Below, one piece after another: positions 52,101 to 60,428 of a stretch of 64,000 bases of DNA. The DNA comes from Tunturibacter psychrotolerans (GTDB lineage Bacteria; Acidobacteriota; Terriglobia; Terriglobales; Acidobacteriaceae). Location of the stretch: assembly GCF_040359615.1 (NCBI RefSeq), contig NZ_CP132942.1, positions 310,001 to 374,000 on the forward strand, written 5' to 3'. How positions within the stretch are numbered: position 1 is the first letter of the stretch; each line of letters opens with the position of its first letter. The notes beneath the pieces were generated by a model that was not told the DNA's origin, ran no database searches, and saw only the letters and a program-made list of their open reading frames with translations. The translations under genes and the position numbers were made by a program.

Positions 52101-53417
52101 ATGGGGCAATCAATTTTCGATAGCTTTCCGGTAGTGGAATTTGAGGGAACCGAGAGCACATCCGATCTAGCGTACCGCTGGTACGATGCGGATCGAACAG
52201 TGTTGGGAAAGCCGCTCCGCGAGCATCTGCGATTTGCAGTCGCCTATTGGCACAGTCTGACGATGAACGGTAGCGATCCATTTGGCGCGCCGACGATTCG
52301 TCGTCCCTGGATGGACCGCAGCGATGCGATGCAGGCCGCGCAAGACAAGGCAGACGCTGCCTTTGATCTTTTTCGTATTCTTGATCTCCCCTTCTACACA
52401 TTCCATGATCGCGATATCACTCCTGACGGCGAAACCCTGCGTGAGTCAATTACCAATCTTCACAGCATGTCGGATTACCTGGCGAAGAAGATGGAGTCGT
52501 CAAAGACACGGCTGCTCTGGGGTACGGCGAACCTGTTCAGCCATCCGCGATTTATGTCAGGCGCCGCGACCAACCCGGACCCAGAAGTCTTTGCTTATTC
52601 TGCAACGACCATTAAACATTGCATGGATGTAACGAAGAAGCTCGGCGGCGAAAACTATGTACTGTGGGGCGGCCGTGAGGGCTACGAGACGCTGTTGAAC
52701 ACCAGCTTGAAGCGCGAGCTGGAGCAGATGGGCCGCATGCTCACGTTGGTGGTGGAGTACAAACACAAGATTGGATTCAGCGGCCAGATACTTCTTGAAC
52801 CGAAGCCGAAGGAGCCGACCGTACATCAATACGACTTCGATACGGCGACGGTATTTGGGTTTCTAAAGAGGTTTGGCCTGGAGAGCGAAGTGAAAGTGAA
52901 TCTCGAGGCTAATCATGCATTGCTGGCGGGGCATACCTTCGAGCATGAGATCGCCACGGCAGCTGACCTGAGGATTCTCGGTTCGCTCGATATTAACCGC
53001 GGCGACCCGTTGCTTGGTTGGGACACGGATCAGTTTCCGACAGATCTATACTCGATGACCCTAGCGATGTATCACGTGATCCAGGTTGGGGGGCTCGGGC
53101 AGGGCGGAATGAACTTCGACGCGAAAGTGCGACGACAGTCAACGGAGCCCGAGGATCTGCTTCATGCGCACATCGGCGGCGTGGATATGTGCGCTCGTGC
53201 GTTCCTGATTGCTGCGAATATTCATGAGGAAGGGCGCTTGGCCGACATTGTGGACGCACGCTATGCTGGTTGGAATCTGCCAGAGAACAAGGCGATGCTT
53301 GCGGGCAAGGAACCGCTGGAGGCAATCGCTGCCCGAAGCGAAGAACGCAACATCAATCCCCAGCCGCGATCAGGGCGGCAGGAACAATTGGAAAATCTGA
53401 TCAACCGCTACCTGTAG
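52101..53417 (+). CDS. xylA: Xylose isomerase
   Basis: The 438-residue protein is the usual length of class II xylose isomerases. It interconverts D-xylose and D-xylulose with two divalent metals in a TIM barrel. The catalytic His is in PFYTFHDRDITP, the conserved Trp-rich start is LRFAVAYWHSLTMNGSDPFG, metal ligands are in KVNLEANHALLAGHTFEHE and LGSLDINRGDPLLGWDTDQF, and NFDAKVRRQSTEPEDLLHAH is characteristic of the class. The frame is open upstream to 51975, within the small membrane protein gene. The ATG at 52101 has GGGGGA before it. It is the third gene of the operon, upstream of GH42 and GH95. Confidence 0.97.
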   Translation: MGQSIFDSFPVVEFEGTESTSDLAYRWYDADRTVLGKPLREHLRFAVAYWHSLTMNGSDPFGAPTIRRPWMDRSDAMQAAQDKADAAFDLFRILDLPFYTFHDRDITPDGETLRESITNLHSMSDYLAKKMESSKTRLLWGTANLFSHPRFMSGAATNPDPEVFAYSATTIKHCMDVTKKLGGENYVLWGGREGYETLLNTSLKRELEQMGRMLTLVVEYKHKIGFSGQILLEPKPKEPTVHQYDFDTATVFGFLKRFGLESEVKVNLEANHALLAGHTFEHEIATAADLRILGSLDINRGDPLLGWDTDQFPTDLYSMTLAMYHVIQVGGLGQGGMNFDAKVRRQSTEPEDLLHAHIGGVDMCARAFLIAANIHEEGRLADIVDARYAGWNLPENKAMLAGKEPLEAIAARSEERNINPQPRSGRQEQLENLINRYL

Positions 53418-53478
53418 CTGAGGCAAGGGCAGCATCGAACAGCGAATATCGATGTGACCCTCGAATGAAGGAGTTTCG

Positions 53479-55554
53479 ATGATTTTGCGGCCTTGGGTTG
53501 CGCGATTTGCATTTGTTCTATCGACCTTGAGTGTCCATGCTCTTGCTCAGGTTGCGTTGCCCGCGGATTCTCGACGCCCTGCATTGGGGCTTGGAGCGGC
53601 GTGGTATCCCGAGCAGTGGCCGGAAAGCAGGTGGGACGCAGACCTCACCTTGATGGAACAAGCACACGTAAATTTTGTACGAGTGGGCGAGTTTTCCTGG
53701 AGCACCATCGAGCCACATGAGGGCGAGTTTCATTTGGAATGGCTTAAGCACGCCGTGCGTGCAGCGGAGAGGCATCACATCGCGGTTGTGATGGGCACGC
53801 CATCTGCCGCACCGCCAGCTTGGCTTACGCAGAAGTATCCTGAGACTCTGCGCACCATGGAAAACGGCAGGCAGGATGGGCACGGAAATCGCCAACAGTT
53901 CGACTGGAGCGACCCCAAGTATCGCGAACTGAGTCGGAGGATCGCGGAGAAGATGGCCGAGGCGTTCGGTCATGACGCGAATGTGATCGGCTGGCAGATT
54001 GACAACGAATACGCCAATGAGAGCTATGGAGAACCTACCCAAGCACAATTTCAAAACTGGCTTCATGCCAAGTATGGGACGCTTGAGAATCTAAATGCGC
54101 GGTGGACCACAGCTTATTGGAGTGAGACCTACCAGGAGTGGAACCAGATTCCGATCGCTGAACATGGGGGCAACCCTGGTCTGATGCTGAACTGGAAAGA
54201 ATTCGTCTCCGACACTTGGCGGAGTTATCAGAAAAACCAGTTGGATGCGATTCGCGCGCATGCTGAGCCTCGACAAATGATCACTACAAACATGATGGGG
54301 TGGTTCGACGCATACGATCACTACACCGTAGCGCAGGATTTAGACTTTGCCTCATGGGACGATTATGTGGGGACGGGACATCTGGACCCGGTGCGCAATG
54401 GCGCGACACATGATTTAACTCGTGGATTTTTGCGCAAGAACTTCTGGGTGATGGAGACGCAGCCGGGCTTTGTAAACTGGCAGACGGACAACAATGCTCT
54501 CGATAAGGGCGAGGTTCGGGCGATGGCGTGGAATGCGATTGGCCATGGCTCGGAGGCAGTGGAGTATTGGCAGTGGCGGAGCGCGCTGAACGGACAGGAG
54601 CAGTACCACGGTACGCTGATTGGAGCCGATGGGACACCCGTCCCGCTATACGGTGAGGTGAAGCAGATTGGGGCAGAGTTCGAGAAATCTGCTTCAGTGC
54701 TGGCTGGAACGACCGTGAGGTCGGAGGTTGCGGTGCTGCAGGACTACTCTAGTCGATGGGCTATCAATTGGCAGAAGCACAATAAAGCATTTGATCCGGT
54801 GGATGCTCTCTTGAGTTACTACGCTCCGCTGCATAAACTTGCTGGCTCGGTTGATGTGGTCGCGGATACAGCGCCGCTGACCCAGTACAAGTTGGTCGTA
54901 GCTCCGGCGTTGAACGTATTAACACCGGAGGCCGCAAAGAATTTGGAGGCTTACGTTCGTACAGGTGGCAATCTTGTGCTGGGGCAGCGGAGTGCCATGA
55001 AGGATGAAGACAACAGTCTATTTCCAGAGCGGCAGCCGGGACCACTCGCCGCAACGCTGGGAGCGAGGGTTGAGCAGTTTTACGCACTGGATCAACCTGT
55101 GCCGGTAAGCGGCGCGTGGGGAGATGCACAGGATACGACGTGGGCCGAACAGCTTGGCGTAACGGATCAGGCTACGCAGGTTCTGATGCGTTACGGAACG
55201 AGCAACGGCTGGTTAGACGGACAGCCCGCGGCTGTGACACGCAAAGTTGGGCGGGGAACGATTACATACATTGGCACTCAGCTTGATGCGGCTGCAATGA
55301 GACGTGCTGCGGAGTGGATGCTCAAGAACAGCTACGTCGCAATGGTATTGCCTGAGATTCCTACAGACGTGGATGTGGCGGTACGGTCGAACGAAAAGAC
55401 ACGAGTTTTCATTCTGACGAACTATGGATCGGAGATGCGTGTCATCAGACTGCCACATGCAATGCGTGATGTGCTCAACGGTGGGGACACAACAAGCGTC
55501 TCGCTTCAGCGATTTGATGTCGTGGTACTGCAGGAGTCGGTCGGTAGTAACTAG
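53479..55554 (+). CDS. GH42 beta-galactosidase, exported
   Basis: The 691-residue protein has a signal peptide (FAFVLSTLSVHALAQVALP) and a GH42 (beta/alpha)8 catalytic domain. It opens with LGLGAAWYPEQWPESRWDAD. The acid/base Glu is in VIGWQIDNEYANE and the nucleophile Glu in FWVMETQPGFVNW. A trimerisation-like middle domain and a C-terminal beta domain (VLPEIPTDVDVAVRSNEKTR) follow. It removes terminal beta-D-galactose from oligosaccharides, acting in the periplasm. GH42 enzymes are usually cytosolic or intracellular, so the signal is notable. It is downstream of xylA by 62 bases and 11 bases before GH95. In this locus the likely substrate is the galactose of a xyloglucan side chain. Confidence 0.93.
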   Translation: MILRPWVARFAFVLSTLSVHALAQVALPADSRRPALGLGAAWYPEQWPESRWDADLTLMEQAHVNFVRVGEFSWSTIEPHEGEFHLEWLKHAVRAAERHHIAVVMGTPSAAPPAWLTQKYPETLRTMENGRQDGHGNRQQFDWSDPKYRELSRRIAEKMAEAFGHDANVIGWQIDNEYANESYGEPTQAQFQNWLHAKYGTLENLNARWTTAYWSETYQEWNQIPIAEHGGNPGLMLNWKEFVSDTWRSYQKNQLDAIRAHAEPRQMITTNMMGWFDAYDHYTVAQDLDFASWDDYVGTGHLDPVRNGATHDLTRGFLRKNFWVMETQPGFVNWQTDNNALDKGEVRAMAWNAIGHGSEAVEYWQWRSALNGQEQYHGTLIGADGTPVPLYGEVKQIGAEFEKSASVLAGTTVRSEVAVLQDYSSRWAINWQKHNKAFDPVDALLSYYAPLHKLAGSVDVVADTAPLTQYKLVVAPALNVLTPEAAKNLEAYVRTGGNLVLGQRSAMKDEDNSLFPERQPGPLAATLGARVEQFYALDQPVPVSGAWGDAQDTTWAEQLGVTDQATQVLMRYGTSNGWLDGQPAAVTRKVGRGTITYIGTQLDAAAMRRAAEWMLKNSYVAMVLPEIPTDVDVAVRSNEKTRVFILTNYGSEMRVIRLPHAMRDVLNGGDTTSVSLQRFDVVVLQESVGSN

Positions 55555-55564
55555 GAGGATCGCT

Positions 55565-57967
55565 TTGTCTGCTTTCGCGAAGGCGAAACGATGTGGCGCG
55601 CTCACATTATTGCTGGGCTTCAGCTCGATGCTTGCAGCCCAGAGCTTCGTGCCTTCCAGCGACCTACTGGTGCGCTTCGGTGCGCCGGCACGCGTCTTCG
55701 AGGAGGCTATGCCAACGGGCAATGGACGACTAGGAGCGACGATGTATGGCGGTGTCTCTGAGGAGAGACTGGACCTGAATGAGAGTTCGATGTGGTCCGG
55801 CTCACCTCACGATTCGGATCGCACAGACGCTGCGAAAGAGCTTCCAGAGATCCGAAAGTTGTTGATTGCGGGCGACAATGTAGCCGCCGAAGGTCTGATA
55901 AATAAAAGCTTCACATCGGCGGATGCGGGAAGCAGCGACCCTCGCTATGGTTCGTACGAGGAGTTGGGTAAGCTGCTGCTCTCGTTTGACGGGATGAAGG
56001 ATGCGAACGCCAGCAAATATCACAGATGGCTTGATCTCGATGGTGCCGTAGCGACGACGAGCTTTGTTGCAAATGGGGTGCGCTATAAACGCGAAGTATT
56101 CACAAGCGCCCCGGATCAGGTGATTGTGGTGCACCTGCGGGCGAGCCAATCCCATTCGCTTTCGTTGCGCGTTCGTCTGAGCAGAGTAGAGCGTTTCCAG
56201 ACGACGACCGATGGTAAGGATGGCTTGGTAATGACGGGCACGCTGGATTCGGGAGCGCACGACGTGGCTGGTCTTCGGTATGCCACGCGTATGCGAGCGT
56301 TCACTCGCGGTGGCACCATAAAACCAGTCGATGGCGATTCTCTTTTGATCTCCCGCGCTGACGAGGTTACGCTACTGGTGACCGCGGCAACCAACTATGG
56401 AGGTTTCGCAGGCCGTCATAGCCATGACGCCGCATTCGCCGCTTTGCAGGATATGCGCGGCGCTGCTAAGCGGCCTTATCCGCTGTTGCTGGCGCGTCAC
56501 CAAGCGGATTATCGCGGCTACTTCCGCCGAGTGTCGCTTGCGATGGGGGACGGCGAAGCAACGCTGGAGCAAAGTACTGCCGCAGACCGCTTAGCCGCGG
56601 CTCATCGAGGAACGAACGATCCTGGTTTGGCGGCACTCTACTTTCAATTCGGGCGATACCTGTTGATTTCGTCGTCTCGTCCGGGTGGCCTGCCGGCGAA
56701 TCTTCAAGGACTTTGGGTAGAGGGGATTCATCCTGGATGGAAGGGCGACTGGCATCTGAACGTCAATGTGCAGATGAATTACTGGCCCGCGGAGCCGACG
56801 GGACTAGGCGAGCTTACCGATCCGCTGTTCGCTCTTATGGAAGGATTGCAGGTGCCCGGCGCACATACAGCACGTAGCTACTATGACGCCGATGGATGGG
56901 TCGCGCATGTGATGACGAATGCGTGGGGCTTCACGTCACCCGGAGAAGAGGCTTCATGGGGTTCGACTATTATCGGTTCGGCGTGGCTATGCCAGCACAT
57001 ATGGGAGCACTATCTCTACACAGGCAACGTGGAGTTTCTACGACGCATGTATCCCATGATGAAGGGTGCTTCGGAGTTTTATCTTTCGATGCTGGTCCGC
57101 GAACCGAAGCATGGATGGCTTGTCACTGCACCCTCCAATTCGCCGGAGAACACTTTTTACATGCCCGATGGACGGAAGGCCAGCGTTTGCATGGGACCTG
57201 CGATCGACGAGGAGAATCTGCGTTACCTCTTCGGCGCGACGGCAGAAGCGGAGGCTAAGCTTGGGCTGGACGAGGATCTACGAGCGAAGCTAATCCGGAC
57301 GCAGACGCAGCTTGCTCCGATTCAGGTGGGCGCCGACGGCCGCGTGATGGAGTGGCTTGAACCATATCGCGAGGTCGATCCCCATCACCGTCATGTTTCG
57401 CATCTTTGGGCCGTGTATCCCGGAGGAGAGATCGACCCTGAAACAACTCCGAAGCTAGCTGAGGCGGCGCGACAATCGCTGGAGATGAGAGGCGATGGTG
57501 CAACGGGTTGGTCACTTGCTTACAAGATGTTGCTGTGGGCACGGCTAGGAGACGGCGATCATGCGTATGCCTTGCTTCGAAACCTCTGGAATCCCGTGGA
57601 TCCGATTAAACAGAGTTCGGCGGGCAGCTTTCCGAATTTGTGGGATTCGCATCCGCCGTTCCAAATCGATGGCAACTTCGGCGCTACCGCGGCGATCGCA
57701 GAGATGCTGCTGGATAGCCGTCCGAATGAAGTTCGCGTACTACCGGCGTTGCCCTCCGCATTGCCCGAGGGCCGAGTTGACGGTCTCAAGGCGATGGGAG
57801 GAGTGACAGTTGGAGTGACTTGGAAAGCTGGGCGAATGACTGAGTTGAGATTACAGTCAGAGCGCGACGCGGTTGTCAGAGTTCGCTATGGATCGGTGGT
57901 TCGGGAGCTGAAGATGAAAGCTGGCGCGAGGAAAGTACTCGACGAATCGCTGCGGACGCTTGGCTAG
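55565..57967 (+). CDS. GH95 alpha-L-fucosidase, exported
   Basis: The 800-residue protein has a signal peptide (CGALTLLLGFSSMLAAQSF), a GH95 N-terminal beta domain (FEEAMPTGNGRLGATMYGG) and an (alpha/alpha)6 catalytic domain. Key sites match known GH95 enzymes: the Asn pair in NVNVQMNYWPAEPTGL, a Glu in APSNSPENTF as candidate general acid, and QIDGNFGATAAIAEML near the end. The family cleaves alpha-1,2-linked L-fucose, the linkage found in fucosylated xyloglucan. The start is TTG at 55565, chosen because AGGAGG lies seven bases before it; the frame is open 47 codons further upstream inside GH42. It is the last gene of the symporter-xylA operon and converges on GH31. Confidence 0.92.
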   Translation: MSAFAKAKRCGALTLLLGFSSMLAAQSFVPSSDLLVRFGAPARVFEEAMPTGNGRLGATMYGGVSEERLDLNESSMWSGSPHDSDRTDAAKELPEIRKLLIAGDNVAAEGLINKSFTSADAGSSDPRYGSYEELGKLLLSFDGMKDANASKYHRWLDLDGAVATTSFVANGVRYKREVFTSAPDQVIVVHLRASQSHSLSLRVRLSRVERFQTTTDGKDGLVMTGTLDSGAHDVAGLRYATRMRAFTRGGTIKPVDGDSLLISRADEVTLLVTAATNYGGFAGRHSHDAAFAALQDMRGAAKRPYPLLLARHQADYRGYFRRVSLAMGDGEATLEQSTAADRLAAAHRGTNDPGLAALYFQFGRYLLISSSRPGGLPANLQGLWVEGIHPGWKGDWHLNVNVQMNYWPAEPTGLGELTDPLFALMEGLQVPGAHTARSYYDADGWVAHVMTNAWGFTSPGEEASWGSTIIGSAWLCQHIWEHYLYTGNVEFLRRMYPMMKGASEFYLSMLVREPKHGWLVTAPSNSPENTFYMPDGRKASVCMGPAIDEENLRYLFGATAEAEAKLGLDEDLRAKLIRTQTQLAPIQVGADGRVMEWLEPYREVDPHHRHVSHLWAVYPGGEIDPETTPKLAEAARQSLEMRGDGATGWSLAYKMLLWARLGDGDHAYALLRNLWNPVDPIKQSSAGSFPNLWDSHPPFQIDGNFGATAAIAEMLLDSRPNEVRVLPALPSALPEGRVDGLKAMGGVTVGVTWKAGRMTELRLQSERDAVVRVRYGSVVRELKMKAGARKVLDESLRTLG

Positions 57968-58003
57968 AACACGTTCGAGTAACTCGTCTAGAAGGTGCGA
58001 CTA

Positions 58004-60385
58004 CTATCGGTTTTGTACCTCCACCACCGAGTCATCGGGGATGCTCCATGCGTCCGGACCGCTATGGGTCAGCTTCCCTGTTGCGTTGGACCAGTGAAGA
58101 TGAGTGATTTGGAACTGACCCTTCTCATAGTTGTAGGTATTGCCATCGTCGCGATAGAGATCGAAGTCTCCATCGGCACCAGGGTATATGCGAACACGAT
58201 CTATCTTTTGATCTTCATTGGTACTTTCAATAGCGCTTCCAAGCGGAAGAATCGAACCCGCGCGAACGAAGAGAGGAATCGTGTCGATGGGAGCATCGAC
58301 AGTGATAGTCTGCCCACCATGCACCTTAGCGTTCGTCCAGTAGTTATACCAGTCGGTTCCAGCGGGCAGATAAACCGCGCGTGAAGTACTTCCCTGTTCT
58401 GTTACAGGAGCGACCAGCAGAGCTGGTCCGAACATATATTCGTCACCAATGTTGGCAACCTTAGGGTCGCTTCCAAAGTCCATGAACAGGCCTCGCATGA
58501 AGGGAGCACCGGTCTGGTTGGTCATGTGGCCAAGGCTATAGATGTACGGCATAAGCTGATAGCGAAGGCGCAGATACTTCACAAGGATTGGTTCGGCCTG
58601 CTTACCGTAAGACCACACCTCATTCTGAGGACGGCTTCCGTGACTACGGAAGTTGGGCTGAAAGGCTCCGTACTCGAACCAGCGGACATAAAGCTCAGGA
58701 TAGTCATCGTAGTGGCCAATGTTTTCGCGGGCGTCAGAGGGGTCGATGAGCGGAGTGTGCAGCGGCGTGTGGTGCGAGGGAAGATACTGCCAGCCACCGA
58801 TATCAGTGCTCCAGTAGGGCGTACCCGAGGCGACGAAGTTAATGCCGGTTGAGACCTGACGTCTCAGCGTGTCCCAATTTCCGCTGATGTCGGAGGACCA
58901 GAAGATGGCGCCGTTGTGCTGCGCGCCAAGATAGGCGTCGCGAGCGAGGATGAGTGCGCGAGTTGGAAGATCTTCGCGAAAGCCGTTGTAGAAGGCCGCA
59001 GTGTGGAAGAGAGGGTACGTGTTGAAGAACTGCGTGCCAGGGCCGATGTGAAAGTAGCTTCCGTTTGGCGGGAGATCAGGCTCAGTCTCGTCGGCCCAGA
59101 AGGCGTCGAAACCTTTGCTGACGTAGTTCTCTTTGACGACGCCCCAGTACCACTTTGCAGCGTCCGGGTTAGTCGTGTCGATGTCTGAGCCGGCGCGATC
59201 GTATGGCAGTCCGTTGGTAGGTGTGCCGTCGGCGAGATGCTCGAACCATCCATTCTTTAGGAGGGTGCTATAGAAGCGGCTCTCGGGGACGAAGCGAGGC
59301 CAGATGCTGATCATGGTATGGAAGTTCATGGAGTGCAGTTCCTTGTTCATCGCCATAGGGTCTGGCCACTTGGCGGGATCCATGTCCATCTGCCCCATGA
59401 TGGTGTAGTGAAACCAGTCGATGACGAGGTCGTCGATCGGGTAATGGCGTTCGCGATATCCGTGCGCGACACCGAGAAGTTCGGCCTGACTGGTATAGCG
59501 CTGCTTACTCTGAATGTAGCCGTATGCAGATTTCGGGAGCATGGGGGTTGAGCCCGTGAGCAGACGGTAGCCGGCGTAAATCTCATCGTAGGTTGTACCA
59601 GCGATCACGAAGAAAGAGACTCGTTGGCCGACATCCGATGTCCAACGTACTTGATCGTTGAATCCGAAGGCGACGGTGGTCGCAGATGGATTGTCCCAGA
59701 GAATGCCGTAACCTTTGTTTGTAACTACAAATGGCACACATACACTTTGACCAGAGGGTGCGTTGTAGTCATGGGCACAACGGAGCACATGGTTGCGATG
59801 GTCGAGGTAGCCTTCCTGATTCTGACCCAAGCCGTAATAATGCTCATCCGGCGGAGAAGCAAAGCTGGCGCCGACCTGGAAGAAGGGTGCGTCAGTGGGA
59901 CGGCGGTCGTAAAGGATATCGGCATTGCCGTCCTTATGATTGGGAACCGACATCTGCCAGCCCTGCATGCGAACAAGGTCTGCATTATCGCGGGTCCTGA
60001 TGGAGAGGCCAACGCCTGGGGTGGAGCCGTTGAAGAACTTCGCTATATCGGCGCGGGTTCCGGTGGGAATCCACTTCGGTCCCTGGGGTGAGACCGTGAC
60101 GACAAGACGGTTGGAACGCAAGGTGTCACCTGACGTCTCGCTCCCGGCTGTCCATCCCGTAGGAGCTGGCGTCGCTACGATGCCATACCCCGGGGCGGCG
60201 AGTGCATCCTCGCGCCGCAGGCTAATGGAGACGCGCACGATATTTGGCGCGTAGGGCTCGACGAGCACCGTGGCGTTATCGCGAGAGAGCGACAGCTGCT
60301 GAGCGCGAGCCACCGGAGTCGCCAGGAGCGCGCCGAGACAAGTAAGCGGAATCAAGTGAATAGCAGTGCGGAGGTGTCCGAACAT
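58004..60385 (-). CDS. GH31 alpha-xylosidase/alpha-glucosidase, exported
   Basis: The ~793-residue protein has a signal peptide (LIPLTCLGALLATPVARAQQ), a GH31 N-terminal beta domain (HYYGLGQNQEGYLDHRNHV) and a (beta/alpha)8 barrel. The nucleophile Asp is in DAFWADETEPDLPPNGS and the acid/base Asp probably in SSDISGNWDTLRRQV. A C-terminal beta domain ends in EVQNR. GH31 enzymes of this locus type are often alpha-xylosidases that remove the xylose of xyloglucan oligosaccharides; alpha-glucosidase is the alternative. The ATG at 60385 is chosen over 60442 because it gives the leader and clears the GH3 stop. It is last of the right-hand operon. The decayed copy at 16940-19090 is a close relative. 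Confidence 0.93.
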   Translation of the reverse strand: MFGHLRTAIHLIPLTCLGALLATPVARAQQLSLSRDNATVLVEPYAPNIVRVSISLRREDALAAPGYGIVATPAPTGWTAGSETSGDTLRSNRLVVTVSPQGPKWIPTGTRADIAKFFNGSTPGVGLSIRTRDNADLVRMQGWQMSVPNHKDGNADILYDRRPTDAPFFQVGASFASPPDEHYYGLGQNQEGYLDHRNHVLRCAHDYNAPSGQSVCVPFVVTNKGYGILWDNPSATTVAFGFNDQVRWTSDVGQRVSFFVIAGTTYDEIYAGYRLLTGSTPMLPKSAYGYIQSKQRYTSQAELLGVAHGYRERHYPIDDLVIDWFHYTIMGQMDMDPAKWPDPMAMNKELHSMNFHTMISIWPRFVPESRFYSTLLKNGWFEHLADGTPTNGLPYDRAGSDIDTTNPDAAKWYWGVVKENYVSKGFDAFWADETEPDLPPNGSYFHIGPGTQFFNTYPLFHTAAFYNGFREDLPTRALILARDAYLGAQHNGAIFWSSDISGNWDTLRRQVSTGINFVASGTPYWSTDIGGWQYLPSHHTPLHTPLIDPSDARENIGHYDDYPELYVRWFEYGAFQPNFRSHGSRPQNEVWSYGKQAEPILVKYLRLRYQLMPYIYSLGHMTNQTGAPFMRGLFMDFGSDPKVANIGDEYMFGPALLVAPVTEQGSTSRAVYLPAGTDWYNYWTNAKVHGGQTITVDAPIDTIPLFVRAGSILPLGSAIESTNEDQKIDRVRIYPGADGDFDLYRDDGNTYNYEKGQFQITHLHWSNATGKLTHSGPDAWSIPDDSVVEVQNR

Positions 60386-60428
60386 AATTTTCTCTTCTTC
60401 GTTCAAGTATCTAATGGAGGGCGGGTAA

